NCBI GenBank assembly: GCA_964599875.1
Contig: CAZRHE010000027.1
Location: 1 to 15,611, forward strand
Direction: 5' to 3'
DNA: 15,611 bases
Source: RGIG4097 sp964599875
Lineage (GTDB): Bacteria; Bacillota; Clostridia; Christensenellales; CAG-917
Shown here: positions 1-8,289 of the stretch, one piece after another
How the letters are laid out: each line of letters opens with the position of its first letter
Position numbering within the stretch: the first letter of the stretch is position 1
The notes under the pieces: model-generated
The model's database searches: none
What the model was told of the DNA's origin: nothing
Seen by the model: only the letters and a program-made list of their open reading frames with translations
Made by a program: the position numbers and the translations under genes

Positions 1-1062
<1,062 letters not shown>

Positions 1063-1077
1063 AAGTGCCCCATTTAT

Positions 1078-1092
1078 CCGTAAAATTTACGG
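1078..1092. promoter_or_regulatory. Operator 1 (CCGTAAA-N-TTTACGG)
   Basis: A perfect inverted repeat with 7-bp arms around one central base. It lies in the leader of the methyltransferase transcript, just downstream of the predicted start. It is the best of three copies of the same motif and is the likely binding site of the adjacent XRE-type protein (inference from position and symmetry). Confidence 0.7.
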
Positions 1093-1102
1093 TTTTTTAA
1101 TA

Positions 1103-1131
1103 ATCATATCCGTAATTTTTACGGATGTCAA
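1103..1131 (-). promoter_or_regulatory. Promoter of the methyltransferase gene
   Basis: On the minus strand a consensus -35 TTGACA (1131-1126) is followed by a 17-bp spacer and a near-consensus -10 TATGAT (1108-1103). The start would be near 1096, giving a leader of about 35 nt. The spacer contains the whole middle operator and the leader contains another, so a bound repressor would block both polymerase binding and clearance. Confidence 0.75.
1110..1124. promoter_or_regulatory. Operator 2, in the spacer of the methyltransferase promoter
   Basis: CCGTAATTTTTACGG, one mismatch between arms; symmetry extends to 19 bp (1108-1126) with flanking AT. It sits exactly between the -35 and -10 hexamers of the minus-strand promoter. 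Its start is 32 bp from operator 1, about three helical turns. Confidence 0.7.
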
Positions 1132-1138
1132 GATATTC

Positions 1139-1153
1139 CCGTAATTTTTACGA
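1139..1153. promoter_or_regulatory. Operator 3, abutting the -10 of the XRE gene
   Basis: CCGTAATTTTTACGA, a degenerate copy of the same motif that has lost the last base of the right arm. It ends one base before the presumed -10 hexamer (CATAAT, 1154-1159) of the regulator gene, so occupancy would affect the regulator's own expression. Its start is 29 bp from operator 2. Confidence 0.65.
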
Positions 1154-1159
1154 CATAAT
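1154..1159 (+). promoter_or_regulatory. Presumed -10 of the XRE gene (leaderless transcript)
   Basis: CATAAT matches the -10 consensus at five of six positions and ends six bases before the ATG at 1166, so transcription would begin at or beside the start codon. No Shine-Dalgarno sequence is present. The -35 position (about 1131-1136, AGATAT) is a poor match, so the promoter may be weak or need activation. Controller-protein genes of restriction-modification systems are known to use leaderless transcripts. Confidence 0.5.
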
Positions 1160-1165
1160 AAAAAT

Positions 1166-1387
1166 ATGAATAAATTCAAAGAAAGACTTAAAGAATGTAG
1201 AAAATCCGAAAATATCACTCAGAAAAAACTAGCTATACAAATTGGCAGGACTGAGGATTGTATTCATGATTGGGAATGTGGCAGAAGCGAGCCTTCAATA
1301 GATGATATTATTGCGATTGCAAATGCATTAAAAATTTCTACCGACTATTTACTCGGCAATGACGAGAATAATAACATATATATGTAA
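1166..1387 (+). CDS. Small XRE-family HTH regulator next to the methyltransferase (controller-like)
   Basis: A 73-residue single-domain protein. Residues about 4-65 form an XRE/Cro-CI helix-turn-helix: RLKECRKSENITQKKLA, the recognition region RTEDCIHDWECGRSEPS, then a LKISTDYLLG ending typical of Firmicutes XRE repressors. There is no oligomerisation or protease domain beyond the HTH, so it probably acts as a dimer on palindromes. Three copies of such a palindrome lie between it and the divergent methyltransferase gene, two of them in the promoters. The likely role is to set methyltransferase dose and control itself, as C proteins do. It could instead be a leftover phage or plasmid repressor, but the operator layout argues for local control. 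It is AT-rich like its partner. It has no ribosome site; see the -10 entry. Confidence 0.85.
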   Translation: MNKFKERLKECRKSENITQKKLAIQIGRTEDCIHDWECGRSEPSIDDIIAIANALKISTDYLLGNDENNNIYM

Positions 1388-1414
1388 AAAAGCACCACAT
1401 TGAGTGCTTTTTTT
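1386..1414. terminator. Bidirectional terminator between the XRE and DivIVA-domain genes
   Basis: A 10-bp stem, AAAAAAGCAC (1386-1395) with GTGCTTTTTT (1404-1413), and an 8-base loop. It has a T-run on both strands and overlaps the XRE stop codon. It can serve the XRE gene (plus) and the DivIVA-domain gene (minus), and marks the right limit of the AT-rich module. Confidence 0.85.
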
Positions 1415-1453
1415 ATAATTCTAACATTTTGATTGTAGTTACTAAATATATCA

Positions 1454-2122
1454 TTATATTTTTCCATTCTTTCCTAAACCCAAATACGAACAAAGTTCTT
1501 CAAGCGTTTCGGTCGGATGCGTCGCCTCTTCGAGGGAGAACGCTACGCTTTGCTTTTCGTCCTCTTTCTTGCGTTTTTCTGCGGCGAACAGTTTATCTCG
1601 CAAGTCTTTCACCGCGATATCCGTCCCCGACAGTCTATCGCTTTCAGAGCGGAATTGCGTTTCGACTTCCCTCTCCTCTCCCCCTGCGGCAAGAGAAAAC
1701 TCCCGCGATAACACCCTTTCGATTTCGAGTTTTGCTTGCACCGCCACGCTTTCCATGTTGAGTGCGTCGTCCCCGAAACGATATCTTTCTTTGAGTTCGG
1801 CGTAAACGCCCGTCCATTTCCGTCTGAACAATTTCAATCGCTCCAACTCCATTCCGTAACGAAGTTTAATATCCGCGGTCAATTTGTCCGCCTTTTCGTT
1901 TGCGGTTATAAACGCGTTTGCGATTCCGTCCTCGCGCGCGCGATAATCCTTAATTATCTCTTCTTGCTCTTCGACCTTTTTCGTCAACGCGGCAATCCGT
2001 TCTTTCTGTTCTCGAAACACCTTTTCTCTATCCGCATTTTCCGCCGCTATATACTTTTCGACCTCGTCGATATCATATCCTCTTCTTCTCGCCTTAAAGC
2101 GCAAGTCTTTTTTCTTTTTCAT
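1454..2122 (-). CDS. DivIVA-domain coiled-coil protein
   Basis: 222 residues from the ATG at 2122, which has GAGGTGG just upstream; a GTG two codons earlier overlaps that site and is less likely. The N-terminus has LRFKARRRGYDIDEVEKYI (about 7-25), the conserved F-x-x-x-x-R-G-Y-D-x-x-x-V-E/D pattern of DivIVA/GpsB-type membrane-curvature and division proteins. A highly charged, probably coiled-coil region follows (about 30-120) and then a low-complexity charged tail rich in Glu, Lys and Arg. No TM segment or signal peptide. DivIVA proteins sit at poles and septa and recruit division or wall factors; this one is short and divergent, so its partner cannot be named. It lies downstream of pncB but is separated by a terminator, so expression is probably partly independent. 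No clear promoter was identified. Confidence 0.75.
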   Translation of the reverse strand: MKKKKDLRFKARRRGYDIDEVEKYIAAENADREKVFREQKERIAALTKKVEEQEEIIKDYRAREDGIANAFITANEKADKLTADIKLRYGMELERLKLFRRKWTGVYAELKERYRFGDDALNMESVAVQAKLEIERVLSREFSLAAGGEEREVETQFRSESDRLSGTDIAVKDLRDKLFAAEKRKKEDEKQSVAFSLEEATHPTETLEELCSYLGLGKNGKI

Positions 2123-2142
2123 AACCACCTCGAAATAAAAAT

Positions 2143-2169
2143 ACTCCTTCGATTATGCATCGAAGGAGT
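2143..2169 (-). terminator. Terminator after pncB
   Basis: A perfect 11-bp stem, ACTCCTTCGAT (2143-2153) with ATCGAAGGAGT (2159-2169), and a 5-base loop. On the minus strand it is followed by ATTTTTATTT. It ends the galK-lgt-pncB transcript just before the DivIVA-domain gene. The AAGGAG in the stem faces the plus strand and is not that gene's ribosome site. Confidence 0.8.
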
Positions 2170-2221
2170 GTAAAATTCTTTCCGATAAGGACGACTTTTT
2201 GTCGAAAAAAGTCTAATTAAG

Positions 2222-3646
2222 TCAATTTCTTCCGCCGAGGAGTTCGTTTTTGAGTTTCCAAAGGTTTTCGGATAAGTCAACCTTATAGTCTTGCGTGTTG
2301 ACCACTCTGCGATATTCGGGGAAGAATTCCGCCTTGCTTTCGTCCGCATGCTTGCCGATTTCTTGCAAAGAGGGCCTTTCATAAACGAGTTTTCCGTCCT
2401 TGAAAACGTCCACCATGAGTTCTTTGATTTCGTAATTCGTGAAAGTAGTCTTCTTCCAAGTTTGTTCTGGATGGAATACGGTGAGGGGTTTCGAGGTGTC
2501 GAATTCGTCGTCGCGCAAGCAAATGAGGTCTGCCGCCGCCATTCCGTCGACGTACACTCTGACCACCTTTTTAAGACCGGGGTTGGTGGTTTTTTCGTGG
2601 GTGTTGCTGATTTTGATTTTGGGCACGAATCCGCCGTCTTCGTCCTCTATCGCACAAAGTTTGTAAACTCCGCCGAGTGCGGCGTTGTTGAATGAAGTGA
2701 TGAGTTTCGTGCCTATGCCGTAAACGTCGATTTTTGCGTCTTGGGATTGGAGTGCGAGCAAAACTTTTTCGTCGATATCGTTCGAAACGAAAATCTTTGC
2801 GTCGGGGAAACCCGCGTCGTCGAGCATTTTGCGCGCTTTGCGACTGAGATACGCAAGGTCGCCGCTGTCAAGTCTGATGCCCATAGGCTTATGCCCTTCC
2901 GCTTTGAGTTTATTAAACACGCGGATTGCGTTGGGCACGCCGCTTTTTAGAGTGTCGTAAGTATCGACAAGGAGCAAACAACTGTCGGGATAAATCTTTG
3001 CATACGCCTCGAACGCGTCGTATTCCGTGGGGAAAGACATAACCCAACTGTGAGAGTGCGTGCCTTTGACGTCTATGCCGAACATTTTGCCCGACAACAC
3101 GTTGGACGTAGACCTGCAACCGCCGATATAAGCCGCTCTTGCGCCGTAAATACCCGCATCGGGTCCTTGCGCGCGGCGAAGTCCGAATTCGGATATCGCG
3201 GATTTAGTACATTCGCAAAGTCTTGACGCCGTGGTTGCGATGAGAGTTTGGTGGTTTATGAAGGTAAGCAGAGCCGTTTCCACGAGTTGCGCCTCGAACA
3301 TGGGTGCGACGACGGTCATTATCGGCTCGTAAGGGAACACCATAGTCCCTTCGGGGACTGCCTTTATATCCCCCGTAAAACGGAAGTTTTTAAGTTTTTC
3401 GAGGAAGTTGCGAGGGAATATACCCAAAGAATCGAGATATTCGAGGTCGCTGTCCTCGAAATGCAAATTCTGAATATAATCTATCGCTTGATCAAGTCCC
3501 GCCGCGATTGCGTAGGAATAGCCGTTGTTTCCGCGATAGAATAAGTCGAATGCGGCGCATTTGGATTCCGTACCGCATTGCATATAACCGTTTATCATAG
3601 TGAGTTGATAAAGGTCTGTGAGCAAAGTCAAATTTCTTTCATTCAT
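2222..3646 (-). CDS. pncB: Nicotinate phosphoribosyltransferase
   Basis: A 474-residue cytoplasmic enzyme of NAD salvage (Preiss-Handler pathway). It makes nicotinate mononucleotide from nicotinate and PRPP with ATP hydrolysis. Length is normal for the bacterial family. Signatures are the N-terminal LLTDLYQLTMINGYM (8-22), INHQTLIATTASR (130-142), FGLRRAQGPDAG (154-165) and GTHSHSWVM (195-203), which carries the His region that is phosphorylated in this family (usual form GTxAHSWVM). GIRLDSGDL and GTKLITSFNNAALGGVYKL lie further on. The start has AAAGG about seven bases upstream. It is last in the galK-lgt-pncB unit, with a 26-bp gap from lgt, and ends before a strong terminator. Confidence 0.96.
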   Translation of the reverse strand: MNERNLTLLTDLYQLTMINGYMQCGTESKCAAFDLFYRGNNGYSYAIAAGLDQAIDYIQNLHFEDSDLEYLDSLGIFPRNFLEKLKNFRFTGDIKAVPEGTMVFPYEPIMTVVAPMFEAQLVETALLTFINHQTLIATTASRLCECTKSAISEFGLRRAQGPDAGIYGARAAYIGGCRSTSNVLSGKMFGIDVKGTHSHSWVMSFPTEYDAFEAYAKIYPDSCLLLVDTYDTLKSGVPNAIRVFNKLKAEGHKPMGIRLDSGDLAYLSRKARKMLDDAGFPDAKIFVSNDIDEKVLLALQSQDAKIDVYGIGTKLITSFNNAALGGVYKLCAIEDEDGGFVPKIKISNTHEKTTNPGLKKVVRVYVDGMAAADLICLRDDEFDTSKPLTVFHPEQTWKKTTFTNYEIKELMVDVFKDGKLVYERPSLQEIGKHADESKAEFFPEYRRVVNTQDYKVDLSENLWKLKNELLGGRN

Positions 3647-3672
3647 AATATACCTTTACGCCTTGCGGCAAT

Positions 3673-4734
3673 TTACGCTTTCGCCTTTTGCTTTTTCGCT
3701 ATTCGAGATTTCAGCACGTCTTCGTCCGCGACCACTATGCTTTGGACTTTATACAGTTTCCACGCAAGGACGCCGCTCTTCTTCAACCATTTGACCGCAA
3801 AGAGATAATGTTTGACTTCCATAGCGGTGAAATATTCGCTTTCGAGGGTGCCGCCGTTAAACGCGTCGTTAATCTTTCTAAACGCGATGACGTTGTCTTT
3901 TGAAAGAATATACAACACTCCGAGAGCAAGCGCAACGGGAAACATAACCGCACACGCGACCGTAGTGATAGGCACGGCGTCTATGCGGAGTTGTTCGAGC
4001 CACAGTCTGCCAAGGAAATACCAGAAGAAATAGAATATGCCGAGAATACCGGGATACTTTTTATTCTTACGCCACACGCAGAAACAGAATACCGCACCGA
4101 TCGTATTCCACACCATTTCGTAGAAGAAAGTCGCGGCAAACCAACCGGGGACGTTGTCGTAAACTATATCCTTGAATTCGTTTTCCACCCCGCTCGGATG
4201 GTCTATATAGACAGAAAACGGGAAAAATTCGGGGATACCCAAGGATGCGGACGGCTTGCCGAATGCCTCTTGATTAACGAAGTTGCCGAGTCGTCCGATT
4301 ATTTGTCCTATGAAAAGAGGGACGACTATTAGGTCGAGCACTTGTCCGAAACTTGCTTTTTTTCTCGAACGATACGCAAAAATGCAAAGTCCCAAAAGTC
4401 CGCCCGCTATTCCGCCGATTATGGTCAATCCTCCGTCGCGGACTGCAAAAAGATTCTTAAACGCTTCTTTCGAATTTGCCGCCCAGTCGTCCGCGTCGAA
4501 GTACACGTCGGGGCGCACGAGGACGTATAAAAGTCTTGCGCACACGACCGCGATAGGCACCACCCAAAGGAAAAACTCTATGGCGTCGTCGCCCGAAAGA
4601 TTTATACTCTTTCCTTGCCACGCAAGATACGCAAGACCCAAAATCATGCCGAATACGATAAACAATGCGTACCAATAAATATCGAGGCTACCTATTGAAA
4701 ACGCAACTCTATTGATAGCGGTCAAAAATTCCAT
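3673..4734 (-). CDS. lgt: Prolipoprotein diacylglyceryl transferase, with C-terminal extension
   Basis: An integral membrane enzyme that moves diacylglycerol from phosphatidylglycerol to the lipobox cysteine of prelipoproteins. The Lgt signature GRLGNFVNQEAFG is at 147-159, with a GGLTIIGGIAGG segment at 101-112, and there are about seven hydrophobic segments through residue 277. Two oddities: the position filled by the catalytically important His in proteobacterial HGGL motifs, and often Tyr in Firmicutes, is Ile here; and the protein has 353 residues against roughly 260-290 usually, owing to a soluble basic tail after residue 278 ending KKQKAKA. The start has AGGAGA, which lies in the last codons of galK; galK's stop and lgt's start are one base apart, so translation is probably coupled. 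A metabolic link with galK is not apparent. Confidence 0.93.
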   Translation of the reverse strand: MEFLTAINRVAFSIGSLDIYWYALFIVFGMILGLAYLAWQGKSINLSGDDAIEFFLWVVPIAVVCARLLYVLVRPDVYFDADDWAANSKEAFKNLFAVRDGGLTIIGGIAGGLLGLCIFAYRSRKKASFGQVLDLIVVPLFIGQIIGRLGNFVNQEAFGKPSASLGIPEFFPFSVYIDHPSGVENEFKDIVYDNVPGWFAATFFYEMVWNTIGAVFCFCVWRKNKKYPGILGIFYFFWYFLGRLWLEQLRIDAVPITTVACAVMFPVALALGVLYILSKDNVIAFRKINDAFNGGTLESEYFTAMEVKHYLFAVKWLKKSGVLAWKLYKVQSIVVADEDVLKSRIAKKQKAKA

Positions 4735-4735
4735 A

Positions 4736-5995
4736 TTATTCTCCTAAAATTTTCTGCGCACCCGTCGGACGAACGTCGAGTTTGAAAACGAATTGCGGCG
4801 AGTAAATATAGTCTATACCCTTTCTTGCGCTCTCTGAAAACTCTTTTTTGACGAAAAGAAGAATCGTGCCCGCAAATCCGCCGCCGTGGACGCGCTTTGC
4901 AACAATGCCTTCGATAAGGTCTGCGTTTTCGAGTGCAATCTCTATCGCGTGATATTCAGACTTCGGCGAGAATAGGTTTTGCAATTTGTTTTTCGAGGAC
5001 AAACCGCTTTCGTTAACCGCTTCGAGGAATGCTTTTTCATCCCCGTTTTTCACGGCTTCGTACGCCTTTTCGACGCGCTCGTTTTCCTCGTAATAATGCT
5101 CCGCTCTGAGTATTGCTCTGTCGCTGACTTTGCCTTTGAGGTTTTCTCTTTCCGCATAGAATTTTTCGGGAGGGACGTCCCTTAACAGTTTCCCGCCGAG
5201 CGCCTCGGCAACAGATTTCATTTCGGCGGGGATTGCCGCGTAGTCGTCCGTCAAATCGCAGTGGTCGCCACCCGTTGCAACGACGTAGATATCGAGGTCG
5301 AGATTCCATTCCGCGCGCTCGATTTCGGGTTGGTCGAAGGAGCGGAAATCTATCATGTTCACTCCGCCGAGAGCAATCGCGCTTTGGTCCATGAGTCCGC
5401 AGGGCTTGCCGAAATAAACGCTTTCGGCGTACTGGGACGCTTTCGCTTTGAATACGTCGTCTATTTCTCCGTTGTTGTATTCGACGTTGAGAATTTCCGC
5501 AACGAGCAATTCAAACGCACTCGACGAGGACACTCCGCTCCCTTTGGGGACGTTCGATACGGTGAACGCGTCGAATCCGCCGACCTTTTTGCCTGCTCTG
5601 CGATAATAATCCACGATTCCTCTGATGAGTGCCGCGGACGAGCCCAACTCGCTCACTTTGAATTCCACGTCGTCGACGCTGACTTTGAGAGGGGGATATC
5701 CTTTGGACTTGACGACTATCATTCCGTCGTCCCTCTTCGAAACCGCGCCTAACGTCGCAAGGCTAATCGCCGCACAAAGCACTTTGCCCGCGTTATGGTC
5801 GGTGTGATTGCCCACGATTTCGATACGTCCCGGGGAAGAATAGTACGCCTCGGGCTCCTTCCCCATTGCCCTGACGAAATCCATGTTAAGTTTAAGCAAC
5901 ATGTCCCTTTGCACGAAAAAGTCCTCGCCGCAAATGGAGTCGAGTGCGTCGTGCAATTCTTTGCCGTAAGACTGAAAAATGTTTTCGAAAGACAT
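4736..5995 (-). CDS. galK: Galactokinase (GHMP kinase)
   Basis: 419 residues. It phosphorylates galactose with ATP to galactose-1-phosphate, the first committed Leloir step. The GHMP layout is complete: motif 1 PGRIEIVGNHTDHNAG (55-70), glycine-rich ATP loop VPKGSGVSSSSAF (149-161), catalytic GLMDQSA (200-206, Asp203) and motif 3 RVHGGGFAGT (368-377). In motif 1 the usual Glu of GEHTDYN is Asn (GNHTDHN), a variant I believe occurs in a Firmicutes subgroup; specificity for a related sugar such as GalNAc cannot be excluded. The divergent galT next door supports galactose. The start is preceded by AGAGG nine bases upstream and a good promoter at 6038-6066. It is the first gene of the unit with lgt and pncB. 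Confidence 0.93.
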   Translation of the reverse strand: MSFENIFQSYGKELHDALDSICGEDFFVQRDMLLKLNMDFVRAMGKEPEAYYSSPGRIEIVGNHTDHNAGKVLCAAISLATLGAVSKRDDGMIVVKSKGYPPLKVSVDDVEFKVSELGSSAALIRGIVDYYRRAGKKVGGFDAFTVSNVPKGSGVSSSSAFELLVAEILNVEYNNGEIDDVFKAKASQYAESVYFGKPCGLMDQSAIALGGVNMIDFRSFDQPEIERAEWNLDLDIYVVATGGDHCDLTDDYAAIPAEMKSVAEALGGKLLRDVPPEKFYAERENLKGKVSDRAILRAEHYYEENERVEKAYEAVKNGDEKAFLEAVNESGLSSKNKLQNLFSPKSEYHAIEIALENADLIEGIVAKRVHGGGFAGTILLFVKKEFSESARKGIDYIYSPQFVFKLDVRPTGAQKILGE

Positions 5996-6023
5996 TGATT
6001 TTATCCTCTCGGTGTTATATAAT
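5995..6023 (+). promoter_or_regulatory. Predicted galT promoter
   Basis: TTGATT (5995-6000), a 17-bp spacer and a perfect TATAAT (6018-6023), with a start near 6030 and a leader of about 68 nt. The -35 touches the galK start codon. It faces the galK promoter, so polymerases could not occupy both at once. Confidence 0.6.
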
Positions 6024-6037
6024 TATTTTGTTATTTA

Positions 6038-6066
6038 ATTTTATCACACGATATTCCCTTTTGCAA
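6038..6066 (-). promoter_or_regulatory. Predicted galK-lgt-pncB promoter
   Basis: On the minus strand TTGCAA (6066-6061), a 17-bp spacer and TAAAAT (6043-6038), with a start near 6031, almost the same point as the opposing galT start. No clear operator palindrome other than AT-rich sequence is visible between them. Confidence 0.65.
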
Positions 6067-6097
6067 CATAAAAAGCAATCGGACATTCGGAGGTTTT

Positions 6098-7627
6098 ATG
6101 GCCAGAAGATCTTATGAAGAAATCGCCAGACGGGACGTAAGACGACTCGTCGATTTTGCTTGCAAAAATCTCGAACTCGAATATTACGACGCGGTATACG
6201 TCGAGAATTCTTTGCTCGGTTTTTTCTCTCTCCCCGAACCCTATACGGAGCCTATCGGAGAATACGAACTCTATCGAACTCTCGATTCCCTTTTTGCGTT
6301 TTCGGTGAGAAGAAAACTCTATGAAGAGCACGAAAGATTGCTTTTCGAGGGCAGAATTATGGGTATGCTTATGCCTATGCCCTCCCGCGTCGTCGAGCGT
6401 TTCGATTCAATAGCGGCGTATAGCGGAAGCGCGGAAGCGGCAAAATGGTTGCAACGCCTCGAAGAAAACTCCACTTATCTCCGCCGTCCCGACCTCGACA
6501 AAAACGTCAAGTGGGAGCATATGGCGGAAAGAGGAAATATCATCGTCACCGTAAACCTCGCGAAACCCGAAAAAACTCCCGAAGAAGTGGAGCGCGCCAA
6601 AAACGCGAAAACGGGTTATCCTAAATGCGTGCTTTGTGCCGAAAATCTCGGTTATTTCGGCAACGCCGGTCAGCCTGCAAGACAACATATCCGCACCATT
6701 CCCCTCGAACTCGACGGCGAAGATTGGTTTATGCAATTCTCTCCTTACGAATACTTCGAAGAGCACGTCATCGCGATATCCGCAGAGCATCGCCCCATGA
6801 AACTCGAAGAAAAATCTTTCAGAAGGATGTTAGACTTTGTAGACCTCTTCCCCGAATATTTCATCGGCTCCAACGCTCCTCTTCCTATCGTAGGCGGCTC
6901 GGTGCTCGCGCACGACCACTATCAAGGCGGAAGAAAAGTCTTGCCCGTTTTCGGTCGTCCCGCAAAAAAACGTTTCCTTATGAAAGGATACCCCGAAGTC
7001 AGCGTGTCCATCGTTGATTGGTACAACTCCGTCGTGCGCCTTGAAAGCAGGGACAGAGAGCAACTCGCAAGAGCTGCGGAAACTTTCCGCGCTGCGTGGG
7101 ACGAATACTCGGACGAAAGCGTCGACGTCATCGCAAAAACGGACGCACAACACAACACCGTCACCCCCATCGCCTATCTCAACGACGAGGGCGAATATGC
7201 GGTGATACTCATTCTCCGCAACAATCGCACGGACGAAAAACACCCCTACGGCATCTTCCACCCGACGGAAGATATGCACAATATCAAGAAAGAATCCATA
7301 GGCATAATCGAAGCAATGGGACTATTCATTCTCCCCGGAAGACTGCAAAAAGAATGTGAAGAAATGAAGGGTTATTTCACGGGAGAAAAGCCCCTCGACT
7401 TTGCCGCTCTCGCAGACGAAACGCATCCTTTGCATAAGCATTTCGGAATGATTGCACAAATCGCGACCTCGGCGGGCACGAGCCTATCCGACGAAAAAGC
7501 GGGTGCCGCCATCACCTCTTATATCAACGAAACTTGCGAAAAAATTCTCGACTGCACCGCTGTTTTCAAGTCGGACGAAAACGGTCAAGCCGCCTTTGAA
7601 AAGTTCGTCAAATCCGTCGTCGAATAA
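6098..7627 (+). CDS. galT: UDP-glucose--hexose-1-phosphate uridylyltransferase, Firmicutes type
   Basis: 509 residues, the length of the Firmicutes GalT2 class (E. coli GalT is about 348). It exchanges UMP between UDP-glucose and galactose-1-phosphate, giving UDP-galactose and glucose-1-phosphate in the Leloir pathway. Signatures: CVLCAENLGYFG (177-188), RTIPLEL (199-205), SPYEYFEEHVIAIS (215-228) and the active-site region GGSVLAHDHYQGG (266-278), whose H-x-H carries the uridylylated His. The start has CGGAGG six bases upstream. It is divergent from galK, so the two steps are likely regulated together. No galE or transporter is in the window. Confidence 0.95.
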   Translation: MARRSYEEIARRDVRRLVDFACKNLELEYYDAVYVENSLLGFFSLPEPYTEPIGEYELYRTLDSLFAFSVRRKLYEEHERLLFEGRIMGMLMPMPSRVVERFDSIAAYSGSAEAAKWLQRLEENSTYLRRPDLDKNVKWEHMAERGNIIVTVNLAKPEKTPEEVERAKNAKTGYPKCVLCAENLGYFGNAGQPARQHIRTIPLELDGEDWFMQFSPYEYFEEHVIAISAEHRPMKLEEKSFRRMLDFVDLFPEYFIGSNAPLPIVGGSVLAHDHYQGGRKVLPVFGRPAKKRFLMKGYPEVSVSIVDWYNSVVRLESRDREQLARAAETFRAAWDEYSDESVDVIAKTDAQHNTVTPIAYLNDEGEYAVILILRNNRTDEKHPYGIFHPTEDMHNIKKESIGIIEAMGLFILPGRLQKECEEMKGYFTGEKPLDFAALADETHPLHKHFGMIAQIATSAGTSLSDEKAGAAITSYINETCEKILDCTAVFKSDENGQAAFEKFVKSVVE

Positions 7628-7651
7628 TCAAAAACAAAACTTCATCATAGA

Positions 7652-7678
7652 AAAACGCACCGATAAACGGTGCGTTTT
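7652..7678. terminator. Shared terminator between galT and recR
   Basis: A perfect 11-bp stem, AAAACGCACCG (7652-7662) with CGGTGCGTTTT (7668-7678), and an ATAAA loop. T-runs occur on both strands, so it can end galT (plus) and the dnaX-ybaB-recR transcript (minus). Confidence 0.9.
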
Positions 7679-7698
7679 GCATTTTCACTGAAATTATC

Positions 7699-8286
7699 TT
7701 ATAGAGTTATTCTCGACGATAACGCGCGAGAAAGGGTGCTTTCGTCGGCGTATTCTATAACCGAGCCTTCGGGAAGTCCTCTTGCGATTCTCGTCACTTT
7801 GATGCCAAGTGGTTTTATAAGCCGCGCGATATACATTGCGGTCGCCTCTCCTTCAACGTCGGGATTCGTCGCAAGGATGACTTCTTCAACGTCAGGCGTC
7901 AAACGCGCAAGCAATTCTTTTATTCTGATATCGTCGGGACCCACTTTGTCCATAGGAGAAATCACGCCGTGCAAAACGTGATACACGCCTTTGTAGTCTT
8001 TGACCTTTTCGAGTGCGACGACGTCTTTCGGCTCTTTGACCACGCAAATGGTTTTGGGCGAGCGAGTCGCGCAAATTTCGCAAACGTCCCCCTCGGTGAA
8101 GTTGCCGCAAATCGAGCAGAAATGGACTTTTTCGCGCACTCCCCTGATTGCGTCCACAAGCGCGTCTATATCCTCGTCGGGTGCGTTCATAATCGCATAG
8201 GCGTACCTTGCCGCCGTCTTTTCTCCGACGGAGGGAAGTTTACCGAGTTCCGCTATAAGTCTTGCAAGTGGTTCGATATATCTCAT
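7699..8286 (-). CDS. recR: Recombination mediator RecR
   Basis: 195 residues (family about 198). With RecO/RecF it helps load RecA on gapped, SSB-coated DNA. Residues 8-32 hold the helix-hairpin-helix region (LPSVGEKTAARYA). The four-Cys zinc finger is at 57-72 (CSIC...CEIC), and the Toprim domain spans about 80-175, with LATNPDVEGEATA inside. It follows ybaB after three bases and has no strong ribosome site, so it is probably translated by coupling. Third gene of the conserved dnaX-ybaB-recR operon. Confidence 0.97.
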   Translation of the reverse strand: MRYIEPLARLIAELGKLPSVGEKTAARYAYAIMNAPDEDIDALVDAIRGVREKVHFCSICGNFTEGDVCEICATRSPKTICVVKEPKDVVALEKVKDYKGVYHVLHGVISPMDKVGPDDIRIKELLARLTPDVEEVILATNPDVEGEATAMYIARLIKPLGIKVTRIARGLPEGSVIEYADESTLSRALSSRITL

Positions 8287-8289
8287 CTT

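Noticed and set aside
2123..2128. GTG start two codons upstream for the DivIVA-domain protein
   Set aside because: The GTG overlaps the GAGGTGG ribosome site that serves the ATG at 2122.
1429..2173. Plus-strand open frames opposite the DivIVA-domain gene (for example 110 and 145 residues)
   Set aside because: They are antisense shadows with no family resemblance and no ribosome site. The minus-strand frame has the DivIVA motif.
6625..7359. Arg/His-rich frames inside galT and similar long shadows inside pncB, galK and recR
   Set aside because: Frame-shifted readings of well-conserved enzymes; low-complexity basic or Cys/Phe-rich composition typical of shadows.
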